From an uncultured Prevotellaceae bacterium (GTDB taxonomy: Bacteria; Bacteroidota; Bacteroidia; Bacteroidales; Bacteroidaceae), in NCBI GenBank assembly GCA_946402905.1, contig CAMIYC010000011.1, positions 1-64,000 of the forward strand: a DNA stretch of 64,000 nt, given 5' to 3'. A program made the translations under genes and the position numbers. The notes beneath the pieces were generated by a model. It saw only the letters and a program-made list of their open reading frames with translations. It was not told where the DNA came from and searched no databases. Within the stretch, counting starts at the first letter, position 1. Every line of letters begins with the position of its first letter. Below, piece by piece: positions 24,680 through 33,503 of the stretch.

Positions 24680-27600
24680 TCAGGCGTTCTTTACTTGTCC
24701 GTCTTCTATGACGAGCGTCTTGGCTTCCACCAGGCTGTTGACGGCGCGCATGATAGCTTCGTCGAGTTTTGGCGTACGCCGGCTGTAGCCCAATATTTTT
24801 ACGATCTGGCGCTTCAGATCCTCGGTGGGTACAGACAATTGCTGGCGTACGGCCAGGCGCACGGCATTCTTGATCTCTATCATCGGTATCTCGTCGATGT
24901 CGCGTCCACTGCCCTTGCGGTATTTGTCGTAGTCCCGGGCCGCGTCAGCGGTATCCCAGTAGTAGGGGTTGGCTTCTGGCGATGACGGGTCGCGGTAGGC
25001 GACACTGTCGGCCACCTCTTTCACTTCCTGCTGGATGTGGAGTGCACGGCTCTGTGAGAAGAGCTCGGCGATGCGCTTGCATATCGTGTTGAGCGTGACG
25101 GGTTGCTCCTGCTTGATCACCGCCTTGATGCTGTTGGTCATGGTGCGCCGCGCCGTCTGGAAGAGGCGGGGCCAGTAGTAGTCATAGCAGGGACTGAAAT
25201 GCTTGGCCACGTATTCCTCTTCGTTGTCGTTGGTCATCTCGATGATGATTTCGTCTTCTTTCACGTCGAAGGGCACGGCATCGGCCAGCAGTTTCGCTTC
25301 GGAGGGCTTCGCCGGTTCAGCGGCCTTGGCCCGGGGTGCCCCTTTCAGCAGGGAGGACTGGGGCTTTTTCTCTTCCTGCGCTTTGCTCTTGCGTGCGTTC
25401 TGAATGCCCTCTATGCGGTGCAGGATGCGCTCCATCACGGTGTCGCGGTTCATAAACCAGTCGATGGTCCATATACGCATCAGGTTCCATCCCAGCCCTT
25501 TGAGTACGCCAGGCTGACAGATTTCGCGGTCGCGCTCTGTGCGGGTGTTGAAATAGTTCTTGCCGTCACAGATGATGCCGAGCAGATAGCCATTCTGGTC
25601 GTCGGGGTCGACAACGGCCAGGTCGATCTTGAAGCGTGAACGCCCCACCTGGGTGTCTACCTGGAATCCACGGCTGCGCAGCTCGGTGGCTATCGAGTCG
25701 ATGAGGGCGGTCTCTGTCTGTTCCTCTACCTGGCTCGACGCAATCGACATCCGGCCGTTCTTGGCAAACTCCAGAAAGCGCTTCAGGCCTTCCACGCCAC
25801 GCGCACGGCTGCGGTTCAGGTCGATCTGCTCGGGGCGGAGGGTGGAGAACACCACCATCTCATAGCGGGCGCGGCTCACGGCCACGTTCAGGCGCCGCTC
25901 TCCGCCCTGGTTGTTGAGCGGGCCGAAGTTCATCGATACCTTGCCACTCTTGTCGGGGCCGTAGCCTACGGAGAAGAGGATGACGTCGCGCTCGTCGCCC
26001 TGCACATTCTCCAGATTTTTGATGAAGATGGGCTCTTCGCAGTCGTAGGCGCGTTTTTCCAGTTCGGGATGCTTGCTCAGCTCGTCTACGAGGATATCCT
26101 CGATCAGGTCTTGCTGCACCTTGCTGAAAGATACCACGCCGATGCTTTGTCTTGACAGTTGGTCGTCGCTCAGACGGCGCACCACTTCTTTGACGATGGC
26201 TTCTGCCTCGGCGCGGTTGCTGCGTGTCTTACCCATGTCGTAGGTGCCGTCGATAGGCACGAAACTCACCTTCGAGGCCCGGTCGTCGACAGAAGGGAAG
26301 GTATACAACTTGCCGTCGTAATATTGAGAGTTGCTGAAGGCAATCAGACTCTCATGGCGGGAACGGTAGTGCCAAGTGAGATAGTGGTGGGGGAACGACA
26401 GGGTGATGCAGTCGTCGAGGATGCTCTCCATGTCGTCGTTGTCGGCCTCATTCTCGTCCACCTGTGTGCTGGTGAAGAAACTCGTGGGAGGCATCTGCTT
26501 CGGGTCGCCCACCACGATGAGGGCCTTGCCGCGGGCAATGGCTCCCACGGCTTCACTCGTAGGCATCTGCGAGGCTTCGTCGAAGACCACCAGGTCAAAC
26601 TTCTCCTGGTTGAGGTCGATAAATTGTGCCACGGAGATGGGACTCATCAGCATGCAGGGACACAGTTTGGGCAGCAGGGTGGGTATTTGGTCTATGATAT
26701 GGCGGATGGTGGCTCCGCGGCCTCCCGAGGCGATATAGCGCTTCAGAATGCCCACCTCGGAACCGCTGGCGGCCTCAATGGTGAGCGAGGGGATGCTGGA
26801 GGCCAGCTTGCAGTAAAGTGCTTTCTTGGTCAGCTCCTGGAATTGCCGTGCCATGTCGCGGTACTTCTCTATCATGTCCTCAAAGATCATGCCGTTGAAC
26901 ATCTGCAGCTCCTGACGGCCGTCGATCACATCCATCGACAATTTCTTATAAAGACCTCGCTGCATGGCCTGGAGCGCCTCGCCCACGGAATGACCGCTCT
27001 CGATATAATCGACCACGGAGGCGAGGTGAGACTTTTGCAGCTGTTGCTTGCGGATGCACCACTGGGCCCAGTCTCTCGACTTGTCGATGTGCGAGATCCA
27101 TTCGGGCAGACGCTCCTGGATGGACTCGAGTGTAAGTGACGGGTCGAAAATGACGGCCGATGCGCCTTCGCGCACCAGGGCGGTCAGCTGGCTCACTGCG
27201 CTCATGTCGGTGCTGAGAGTGGCGTTGGCGTCGATGGCGGGAATGTAGGCTGCCGGAGTGCCCGTGTCGCGCACCATCTCCTGCAACTGGCGGGATTTCT
27301 CCAGATAGGTCGCTATCTGTGCCCACTGCTCCTTGCCGCTCACACCCATCGAGCCGAATAGCCTCTGAGTCTCGTCTTTGCTCTCAGCCACCTGGGCTGC
27401 TTTGCGGTGGTAATCCTGCAGCTGGGCGATCAGTGGGTCGATGTGTTCCTCACTGATGTCGGCGCGATAGCCCTTCAGGCTGTTCACCACCTTTTTCTTG
27501 GCGAAGATCCTGGCCAACGCCCATTTCTCGCAGGCTACTGTCCAGTCGGCCTTGAGTTTCATTACGTCGGCCTGCAGGATCTCAGGGGCATACGACTGGG

Positions 27601-30451
27601 TGATGGCTGCACTCAGCTGGTCGCGCTCTCGGCCAAGGGCGATAAGTGCCTGCCACCTCTTCTGCTGCTCGGGGTCGCAGGCGGTCTTGACCATGTCGGC
27701 GTTGACCAGGGGAATCTCTCTCACCAGGTTGACAAAACGCTCAGCCCATGCCGCGCCACGCAGCGTGGAGGCTATCGAAAGCCCGTTGGCATTGGCCAGC
27801 CGTTTGATGGTGTCGGCGGCCTGTGATACCAGTGCCGGCATTTTCTGCAGCGTCTGGCCGATGACCTGTTGGGTGTCGTAAGAAGGGTTGGTGATGCGCA
27901 GGCCGTTGAGGGGGTGCGTACTGGGATGGCCGGTGATGCCGAAGACGGCGTCAAGCTCTTTCACCTGACTCTCCGCTGCGGAGATGCCGGCGCTGTCGAT
28001 GCCTTTGACCAACTCGGCGTCGGGGGCTATCGACTCGTCGTAGTCGATGGCTACATAGCGCGTGATATAGTCATAGAGCGACAGGCCCGATGGCTGCGGC
28101 CGGTGGAGCAGGTCGACCTGATGGATGAGCTTCTGCCGGTGGTCGAAGAGAGTCTTCGATTCCTGGGCGTATTCCTCGGGTGTCTTGATGCGGGTGATGT
28201 CGAGGGCTTTCTGCAGTTGTTGCAGCAGATGGCTCTTGGTCATCTTGTTGGAGTGCATCTCCAGGCAGAATGGCTCCAGCCCGATCTTCGCCAGACGGCG
28301 TTGCACCACCTCCAGGGCAGCCATCTTCTCGGCCACAAAAAGCACACGGCGGTTGTGGTAGAGGGCATTGGCGATCATGTTGGTGATGGTCTGGCTCTTG
28401 CCTGTGCCCGGAGGGCCGTAAAGGATGAAGCTGCGACCCTCGCCCGACTCAATGACGGCCTCAAGCTGCGAAGAGTCTACGTCCACGGGGATGGCATAGC
28501 TGCCCGGCTCTATGGTGCTGTCGATGGCGCGGGTGTCGGTCTCGTCGCTCTCGGCGATGTCTACAAGCCGCTTCTGGATCAGACTCTCAATGATGGGATT
28601 CTGCCGCATCTTGTCCGAGTTGTTGTGGATGTCGTTCCACATCACAAACTTGTTGAATGAGAAGATGCCAAGCATGCACTCTTCGACCACATCCCACCGG
28701 GGGTGGTCCTTGACGGCGGCGCGCACGATGGAGAACACCTGGCGCACATCGGCACCGGAGTCGTCGAGGGGCAGCGGGTTCACACCGCTGATGGTCACGC
28801 CATATTGTTGCTGCATCATCTCCACAAGGGTGGTGTTGAAGGTGAGGTCTTCCTCCCGCACGCGCAGTACATAGTTTTTGCCGCTCTTCTTGATGATGTC
28901 TACAGGCTCCAGGAGAAGCGGAGCATAGCGTGGCTTCACGCTCTTCTCGGTCTCATACCATTTCAGCATGCCAAGTGTGAGGAAGAGCGTGTTGGCTCCG
29001 TTTTCCTCCAGGGCAGTGCGTGAGGTGCGGAAGAAGCTCGTCAGGGCGGTGAGCAGGTCGTCGCTGTCCCAGTAGGAGTATATCTGGTTGTGCTTCATCG
29101 CCTCCTTGACGATGGGCTCCAGTGTCTCGGCGTAGGCTTTTGAGTTGTAGATACCGGTCTCGTCGGGCAGTATCTTTTGGTCCGAAGGCATGGGTAGGAT
29201 ATGGAAGTCTTCTTTTGCCTGAAGATGGTCTTCCATCAGGTCGATGTCGAAGGAGATGAAAGGCACGAGCTTCTTGCCGATACGGGCGTTGAGCAGGTTG
29301 TTGCGCAACGAGAAGTCAAGCAGCTTGCGCTCCCAGATCTGCTGGCGTGTCAGCTTGCGGCCGTCCTCCGTCTGCAGGTCGTAGCTCTTCTGCTCCTTGA
29401 TGCTGTCGGTGGCGTGATCGAGGGCAATACCCTCCGCCGACTGACCGCTGCTCTTGAGCGGCAGGGGGCGGATGCCGTCCAGGCGGCATCGGTATATGTC
29501 GACGGCCATGATAAACTGGTCGGGCGACTGATATAGGTGCTTCTCGGCCTCGCTTACGGCTTTTTCGAAAGGTACGTTCTTCTCTGTCAGGCAGGTGGCC
29601 TCCACCACGACAATCTCATTGATGCCGTCGGCGATGGACTTGGACAGGAAACTCAGGTCATCGCAGATAATCTGCGGATAGTATTTGTCAACCAGCCAGC
29701 AACCCACATACATGTGACCCTCGTGAATGATGAGCAGCGGGTGTAGGCCCACTGATTCCAGACAGGTGGCAAAGCTGAGGGAGAGGTCGGCGCAGGTGCC
29801 GAGCTTCTGGCTGAGCAACTGGCCGATCAGACGGATGCGCTGGCCGTTTTTCTCAAAACTGGCGGGCGGGGCGCAATATACCAGACTCTCTCCGCGCAGG
29901 GCCTCGTAGATAGAAGCCACCTGGGCGCGCACACGGTTGGGATCCTGTGTCTGATACTCGTCGAGTGACGACGAACCGGTGAGACGCTCCAGCTGTTTGG
30001 CGGCGTTGATCCTCACTTGGGAGGCTTCGGGGGCATTGGGGGTGACAAAGGTGGCCAGCAACTCAGGCATGACATTGATGCCGGGCCACTCGTCGATGGC
30101 CATCAGGCGGATGGGGTGAGTGGTGCGCGACAGCGTATGGTCGCCGGATGCGATAGTCAGACTGAATGTGGTGTCGACACTTTCGGTCAGCTGCCGCAGC
30201 TTTTCCACATCGGGCTTGATGCTGAGACCACCGACGCTCACGGTCTGTCCCCGGGGAATGAGGTCGATGACCGACTCACTCGTCTCTAAGAACTCACCCG
30301 ACAGACTGACGGTCAGTTCGCGCCAGTCGCTCTCGTCATCATTGGTCAGTTCGCAGGTGCCTAAATATTTCGAGCCATTGACCGACATCGCATAGTTGAT
30401 ACAGGGCAGATATTCCAGTCGGATGTTCTTGTCGGTGAGTTGTTCTTTCAT
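24680..30451 (-). CDS. Large DUF4011 / SF1 helicase / DUF3320 protein with nuclease-like domain
   Basis: The 1923-residue protein has no signal peptide. Residues 1-130 look like a beta-rich domain. About 200-270 resemble a transglutaminase-like fold, with GTCADLSLSFA (Cys220) and HEGHMYVGCW (His246). DUF4011 begins near 368 (QQIWERKLLDFSLRNNLLN). An SF1 helicase of the COG1112/Upf1 type is split by a long helical insert: Walker A GPPGTGKS (679-686), Walker B VVFDEASQMP (about 1289), GDPKQMPP, WHYRSRHESLI, and VQGDERDVI with NVAVSRAR (about 1523). Residues 1585-1680 form a DUF559/Vsr-like nuclease domain (KIDLAVVDP, CDGKNY, GLGWNLMRIWTIDWF). The C-terminus (about 1725-1923) is DUF3320-like. 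Such proteins are candidate anti-phage or nucleic-acid-processing factors; here it stands alone. An in-frame ATG at 30550 lies in a tandem repeat and was not used. Confidence 0.85.
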   Translation of the reverse strand: MKEQLTDKNIRLEYLPCINYAMSVNGSKYLGTCELTNDDESDWRELTVSLSGEFLETSESVIDLIPRGQTVSVGGLSIKPDVEKLRQLTESVDTTFSLTIASGDHTLSRTTHPIRLMAIDEWPGINVMPELLATFVTPNAPEASQVRINAAKQLERLTGSSSLDEYQTQDPNRVRAQVASIYEALRGESLVYCAPPASFEKNGQRIRLIGQLLSQKLGTCADLSLSFATCLESVGLHPLLIIHEGHMYVGCWLVDKYYPQIICDDLSFLSKSIADGINEIVVVEATCLTEKNVPFEKAVSEAEKHLYQSPDQFIMAVDIYRCRLDGIRPLPLKSSGQSAEGIALDHATDSIKEQKSYDLQTEDGRKLTRQQIWERKLLDFSLRNNLLNARIGKKLVPFISFDIDLMEDHLQAKEDFHILPMPSDQKILPDETGIYNSKAYAETLEPIVKEAMKHNQIYSYWDSDDLLTALTSFFRTSRTALEENGANTLFLTLGMLKWYETEKSVKPRYAPLLLEPVDIIKKSGKNYVLRVREEDLTFNTTLVEMMQQQYGVTISGVNPLPLDDSGADVRQVFSIVRAAVKDHPRWDVVEECMLGIFSFNKFVMWNDIHNNSDKMRQNPIIESLIQKRLVDIAESDETDTRAIDSTIEPGSYAIPVDVDSSQLEAVIESGEGRSFILYGPPGTGKSQTITNMIANALYHNRRVLFVAEKMAALEVVQRRLAKIGLEPFCLEMHSNKMTKSHLLQQLQKALDITRIKTPEEYAQESKTLFDHRQKLIHQVDLLHRPQPSGLSLYDYITRYVAIDYDESIAPDAELVKGIDSAGISAAESQVKELDAVFGITGHPSTHPLNGLRITNPSYDTQQVIGQTLQKMPALVSQAADTIKRLANANGLSIASTLRGAAWAERFVNLVREIPLVNADMVKTACDPEQQKRWQALIALGRERDQLSAAITQSYAPEILQADVMKLKADWTVACEKWALARIFAKKKVVNSLKGYRADISEEHIDPLIAQLQDYHRKAAQVAESKDETQRLFGSMGVSGKEQWAQIATYLEKSRQLQEMVRDTGTPAAYIPAIDANATLSTDMSAVSQLTALVREGASAVIFDPSLTLESIQERLPEWISHIDKSRDWAQWCIRKQQLQKSHLASVVDYIESGHSVGEALQAMQRGLYKKLSMDVIDGRQELQMFNGMIFEDMIEKYRDMARQFQELTKKALYCKLASSIPSLTIEAASGSEVGILKRYIASGGRGATIRHIIDQIPTLLPKLCPCMLMSPISVAQFIDLNQEKFDLVVFDEASQMPTSEAVGAIARGKALIVVGDPKQMPPTSFFTSTQVDENEADNDDMESILDDCITLSFPHHYLTWHYRSRHESLIAFSNSQYYDGKLYTFPSVDDRASKVSFVPIDGTYDMGKTRSNRAEAEAIVKEVVRRLSDDQLSRQSIGVVSFSKVQQDLIEDILVDELSKHPELEKRAYDCEEPIFIKNLENVQGDERDVILFSVGYGPDKSGKVSMNFGPLNNQGGERRLNVAVSRARYEMVVFSTLRPEQIDLNRSRARGVEGLKRFLEFAKNGRMSIASSQVEEQTETALIDSIATELRSRGFQVDTQVGRSRFKIDLAVVDPDDQNGYLLGIICDGKNYFNTRTERDREICQPGVLKGLGWNLMRIWTIDWFMNRDTVMERILHRIEGIQNARKSKAQEEKKPQSSLLKGAPRAKAAEPAKPSEAKLLADAVPFDVKEDEIIIEMTNDNEEEYVAKHFSPCYDYYWPRLFQTARRTMTNSIKAVIKQEQPVTLNTICKRIAELFSQSRALHIQQEVKEVADSVAYRDPSSPEANPYYWDTADAARDYDKYRKGSGRDIDEIPMIEIKNAVRLAVRQQLSVPTEDLKRQIVKILGYSRRTPKLDEAIMRAVNSLVEAKTLVIEDGQVKNA

Positions 30452-30481
30452 GATCGCTTGTGTTTGAAGGATTATTGTTCC

Positions 30482-30557
30482 GAGTGTTCCGAGTATTCTG
30501 AGTATTCTGAGTATTCTGAGTATTCTGAGTAATCCGAGTGCTATGAGCACTCGGATT
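30482..30557. repeat. 9-base tandem repeat ending in a perfect hairpin
   Basis: From 30482 to 30544 units of GAGTATTCT (variants GAGTGTTCC, GAGTAATCC, GAGTGCTAT) repeat about seven times. The last units form one arm of a perfect 12-pair hairpin, AATCCGAGTGCT (30531-30542) and AGCACTCGGATT (30546-30557). It lies between the radical SAM gene stop and the large helicase gene start and could end transcription of the former. Confidence 0.85.
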
Positions 30558-30559
30558 TA

Positions 30560-31339
30560 TTAATAAGAGGCAGTACAGGAGATGCCCTCGGCTATCACCT
30601 TGTCGCGGATGGCGTCCAGTTCCTGGCGGGTGGCTTTCTCAAGACCACGGGTGGGCGTCTCGCGGTCGATCGTGTAGATCATGACCTCACGCGGGGTGAT
30701 CAGGCGCAGTGCATGAAGCCACGGCTGCACGTATCGGTCGGACGTGTTGTCGTAGTCGATGCCGTCTGCCACGCCTTTCATAAACATAGTCTGGATGATC
30801 ACGCGGCCTTGGAAAAGCTGTAGGTTGGCGATTACCTCGTCTACGTCGTAGGTCCTGCCTATGGGGCGGTCTGTCTTTCGGATGTAGTCGATGTCCACCG
30901 TGTCGAGTTTCTGAATGTTGTTGTCTACTCTCATCAGGGCGGCTCTTACCAAGGGGTGATGGATGAAGGTGGCATTGCTCAGCACAGAAACCTTGGCAGT
31001 GGGAGCATACCGGTCGCGCAGGCGTAGGGTGTCGTCGATAATCTCGGCAAAGTGGGGGTGACCGGTGGGCTCGCCATTGCCGGCGAAAGTCAGCACATCG
31101 GGCACCTGACCCTCTTCAGCCATCTTGATGAGCGTCTGCTCCAGACTCGTGGCCACCTCTTCACGGGTGGGGCGGGGGGAATGTGGACGGTGGTCGGCGT
31201 TGAAGCCGCATTCGCAGTATACACAGTCGAATGTGCACATCTTGCCGTCTCCGGGTTGCAGGTTGATGCCAAGGGATAATCCCAGACGGCGGCTGTGTAC
31301 CGGGCCGAATATGGGTGATGGATAAATGATAGTGCTCAT
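30560..31339 (-). CDS. Radical SAM protein
   Basis: The 259-residue protein has the radical SAM cluster CTFDCVYCECG (CxxxCxxC, about residues 35-43), preceded by SRRLGLSLGINL, and the SAM-binding GGNGEPTGHP-like segment (TFAGNGEPTGHP). The overall pattern matches the small Bacteroidetes radical SAM proteins of the MoaA/PflA-like type whose substrate is not known; 'SPIFGPVHSRRLG' is typical of this group. The gene is alone on the minus strand, divergent from ftsX. Function beyond the fold cannot be told from sequence. Confidence 0.88.
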   Translation of the reverse strand: MSTIIYPSPIFGPVHSRRLGLSLGINLQPGDGKMCTFDCVYCECGFNADHRPHSPRPTREEVATSLEQTLIKMAEEGQVPDVLTFAGNGEPTGHPHFAEIIDDTLRLRDRYAPTAKVSVLSNATFIHHPLVRAALMRVDNNIQKLDTVDIDYIRKTDRPIGRTYDVDEVIANLQLFQGRVIIQTMFMKGVADGIDYDNTSDRYVQPWLHALRLITPREVMIYTIDRETPTRGLEKATRQELDAIRDKVIAEGISCTASY

Positions 31340-31383
31340 TATTTTCTTATGTTTAAGTCAGTATCCAGATGTCATAACTCATG

Positions 31384-31391
31384 CAAAGATA
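31384..31391 (-). promoter_or_regulatory. -7 promoter box of the radical SAM gene
   Basis: Minus-strand TATCTTTG fits TAnnTTTG and lies 45 bases upstream of the start at 31339. No good -33 box at the expected distance. Confidence 0.4.
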
Positions 31392-31431
31392 GCGATTTTT
31401 TCAGTCAATATGCGTTAATAGTAGTTAAAGT

Positions 31432-31463
31432 GTTGCTATGACCAATAAAAATTTGTACTTTTG
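31432..31463 (+). promoter_or_regulatory. Bacteroidetes-type promoter of the ftsX-folK run
   Basis: A -33-like GTTG (31432-31435) and -7 TACTTTTG (31456-31463) are 20 bases apart, 31 bases before the ftsX start. Confidence 0.6.
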
Positions 31464-31493
31464 TACCAAAATTGGTGTATTATAGCCTAAAAA

Positions 31494-32372
31494 ATGGGAA
31501 AAAACAAGAGTAAAGCCCGCAGCCGCCAAGGCTTGCAGGTCGTGACGTTATGCATCAGCACCTCCATGGTGCTTATCTTATTGGGAATGGTTGTTTTCAC
31601 GGTATTCACTGCCAGGAATCTTTCTTCGTATGTCAAGGAGACACTTACTGTCACCATGCTGCTCAGCGAGGATATTACAGACTCCGAGGCTCAACAACTG
31701 TGCAACGATCTTGGCAACAGGCCGTATATCAATAAGTTGGAGTTCATCGGAAAAGAAGAGGTGCTCAAAGAGCAAACCAAGGTGCTGGGCACCAACCCGG
31801 CAGATTTCGCAGGTACCAATCCGTTCCTCTCTTCCATCGAGTTTCAGCTCAATGCCGATTATGCCAATAACGATTCGCTCAAATGGATCTCTGACGAATT
31901 GACCAAATTGCCGAAAGTGGCAGAAATTACTTATCCGGAAGACTTGATTGACAGCGTGAACAAGACCCTGCGCAAAGTGAGTCTTGTGTTGCTGGTGTTG
32001 GCGGCCCTCTTGCTGGTGGTCTCTTTTGCACTCATCAACAACACGGTCAAGCTCGGCATCTACTCACGGCGCTTCAATATACATACGATGAAGTTGGTAG
32101 GGGCTTCCTGGAATTTCATCCGTAAGCCTTTCATCAGGCAGGCGGTGGTCCTTGGTCTCGTAGCGGGCATCATAGCCAATATCGTGCTCGCCATCGGCAT
32201 GTATTCCCTCTATCAGTATCAACCAGATGTCATGACGGTCATCACATGGCAAGTGTTGGCAGTCACAGCCGTGGCCGTGTTGCTTTTCGGTGTGATCATC
32301 ACCACTTTCTGCTCATGGCTCTCTGTCAACAACTTCCTCCGCATGAAAGCCGGTGAGTTGTATAAGATTTAA
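31494..32372 (+). CDS. ftsX: Cell division protein FtsX
   Basis: The 292-residue ABC-type membrane protein works with the ATPase FtsE to activate cell-wall hydrolases at the division site. TM1 is at about residues 22-45 (TLCISTSMVLILLGMVVFTVF), then a periplasmic loop (about 46-165), then three C-terminal helices (LVLLVLAALLLVVSFALI, AVVLGLVAGIIANIVLAIG, VLAVTAVAVLLFGVIITT). The conserved RRFNIHTMKLVGASWNFIRKPF lies between TM2 and TM3. ftsE is not in this window, which is usual in this group. It starts a run of six same-strand genes to folK. Confidence 0.92.
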   Translation: MGKNKSKARSRQGLQVVTLCISTSMVLILLGMVVFTVFTARNLSSYVKETLTVTMLLSEDITDSEAQQLCNDLGNRPYINKLEFIGKEEVLKEQTKVLGTNPADFAGTNPFLSSIEFQLNADYANNDSLKWISDELTKLPKVAEITYPEDLIDSVNKTLRKVSLVLLVLAALLLVVSFALINNTVKLGIYSRRFNIHTMKLVGASWNFIRKPFIRQAVVLGLVAGIIANIVLAIGMYSLYQYQPDVMTVITWQVLAVTAVAVLLFGVIITTFCSWLSVNNFLRMKAGELYKI

Positions 32373-32409
32373 TTCATCCATTCATTAACCCAGAAATCAA
32401 AACACAAAA

Positions 32410-32649
32410 ATGGATAAACGCAACCTGGCCTTCGGCCGTGTCAATTTCATTCTTTTAGCCGTGAGCATGATCATCATCATCGTGGGCTTCATCCTGATGG
32501 GCAGCAAAGGCTCTGACGAGACCGCTTTCAATCCGGAAATCTTCAACACCATGCACATCAAAGTGGCACCGGTGGTATGTTTCATCGGATTTGTGATGAT
32601 GATTTATGCGGTAGTACATAAGACCAAGGACGAGGAGGATAAGAAATGA
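32410..32649 (+). CDS. DUF3098 small membrane protein
   Basis: The 79-residue protein has two membrane helices (ILLAVSMIIIIVGFILMG and VVCFIGFVMMIYAVV) joined by a loop containing DETAFNPEIFN, a signature of DUF3098. The family is found between ftsX and uppP in many Bacteroidetes and is of unknown role; the position suggests a link to envelope growth. Its stop overlaps the uppP start by four bases (ATGA). Confidence 0.88.
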   Translation: MDKRNLAFGRVNFILLAVSMIIIIVGFILMGSKGSDETAFNPEIFNTMHIKVAPVVCFIGFVMMIYAVVHKTKDEEDKK

Positions 32650-33503
32650 CCTGGATAGAGACTATCATCATTTCCATCGTCGAGGGACTGACCGAGTTTC
32701 TCCCCGTATCCTCTACGGGCCACATGATCATCACGCAGAATCTGCTGGGCATCCCTCAGGGAGATCCTTTCGTGCACGCCTTCACTTTTATCATACAGTT
32801 CGGGGCTATCCTGTCAGTGGTCTGTCTCTATTGGAAAAAGTTCTTCCAACTCAATCATACACCGGTGCCCGAGGGGAGCAACCTGTTTCAGCGGCTGAAG
32901 CACCGCTATCACTTCTATTGGATCCTCTTCGTGGGTGTCGTGCCTGCCGTGGTCATCGGACTGCTTGCCAAGAAGTCGGGAGTGCTCGACTGGCTCCTCG
33001 ACAGTGTGGAGGTGGTGGCTGTCATGCTGGTGCTTGGAGGTGTCTTCATGCTCTATTGCGACAGACTGTTCAATAAAGGATCTGACAAAAACCTGGTCAC
33101 AGAGCGGCGCGCGTTCAACATCGGTCTCTATCAGTGCATCTCGGTCATACCCGGAGTGTCACGGTCGATGGCTACCATTGTGGGTGGAATGACTCAGGGA
33201 CTCACACGCAAGAAGGCAGCAGAGTTCTCATTCTTCCTTGCAGTGCCCACCATGGCCGGGGCCACTTTGCTCGACCTGCTCGACCTCTTCAAGGAGGAGA
33301 CGGCGTGGGCCACCACGCACAATATCACCATGCTGGTGCTGGGATGCGTCGTGGCATTCATTGTCGCATTGCTGGCCATGAAATGGTTCGTCGCCTTCCT
33401 CACCAAATATGGCTTCAAGGCCTTCGGGATATATCGCATCATCGTGGGGGGCATCATCATCGTGCTGCTGCTCACGGGGCATTCATTAGCCATGGTCGAC
33501 TGA
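32646..33503 (+). CDS. uppP: Undecaprenyl-diphosphatase
   Basis: UppP (BacA family) recycles undecaprenyl diphosphate to the monophosphate carrier used in peptidoglycan and O-antigen synthesis. The 285-residue inner-membrane protein has the two conserved motifs EGLTEFLPVSSTGHM (about 14-28) and PGVSRSMATI (about 168-177), and about eight hydrophobic helices. Start and stop overlap both neighbours (ATGA with DUF3098, TGATG with truB), so the genes are translated together. Confidence 0.95.
   Translation: MTWIETIIISIVEGLTEFLPVSSTGHMIITQNLLGIPQGDPFVHAFTFIIQFGAILSVVCLYWKKFFQLNHTPVPEGSNLFQRLKHRYHFYWILFVGVVPAVVIGLLAKKSGVLDWLLDSVEVVAVMLVLGGVFMLYCDRLFNKGSDKNLVTERRAFNIGLYQCISVIPGVSRSMATIVGGMTQGLTRKKAAEFSFFLAVPTMAGATLLDLLDLFKEETAWATTHNITMLVLGCVVAFIVALLAMKWFVAFLTKYGFKAFGIYRIIVGGIIIVLLLTGHSLAMVD

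Noticed and set aside
30452..30550. N-terminal extension of the large helicase protein
   Set aside because: It translates the 9-base tandem repeat (LRILRILRIL) and is better explained as untranslated leader.
33134..33502. N-terminal extension of TruB
   Set aside because: The extra 123 codons overlap uppP in another frame and carry no TruB sequence; the ATG at 33503 gives the family start.
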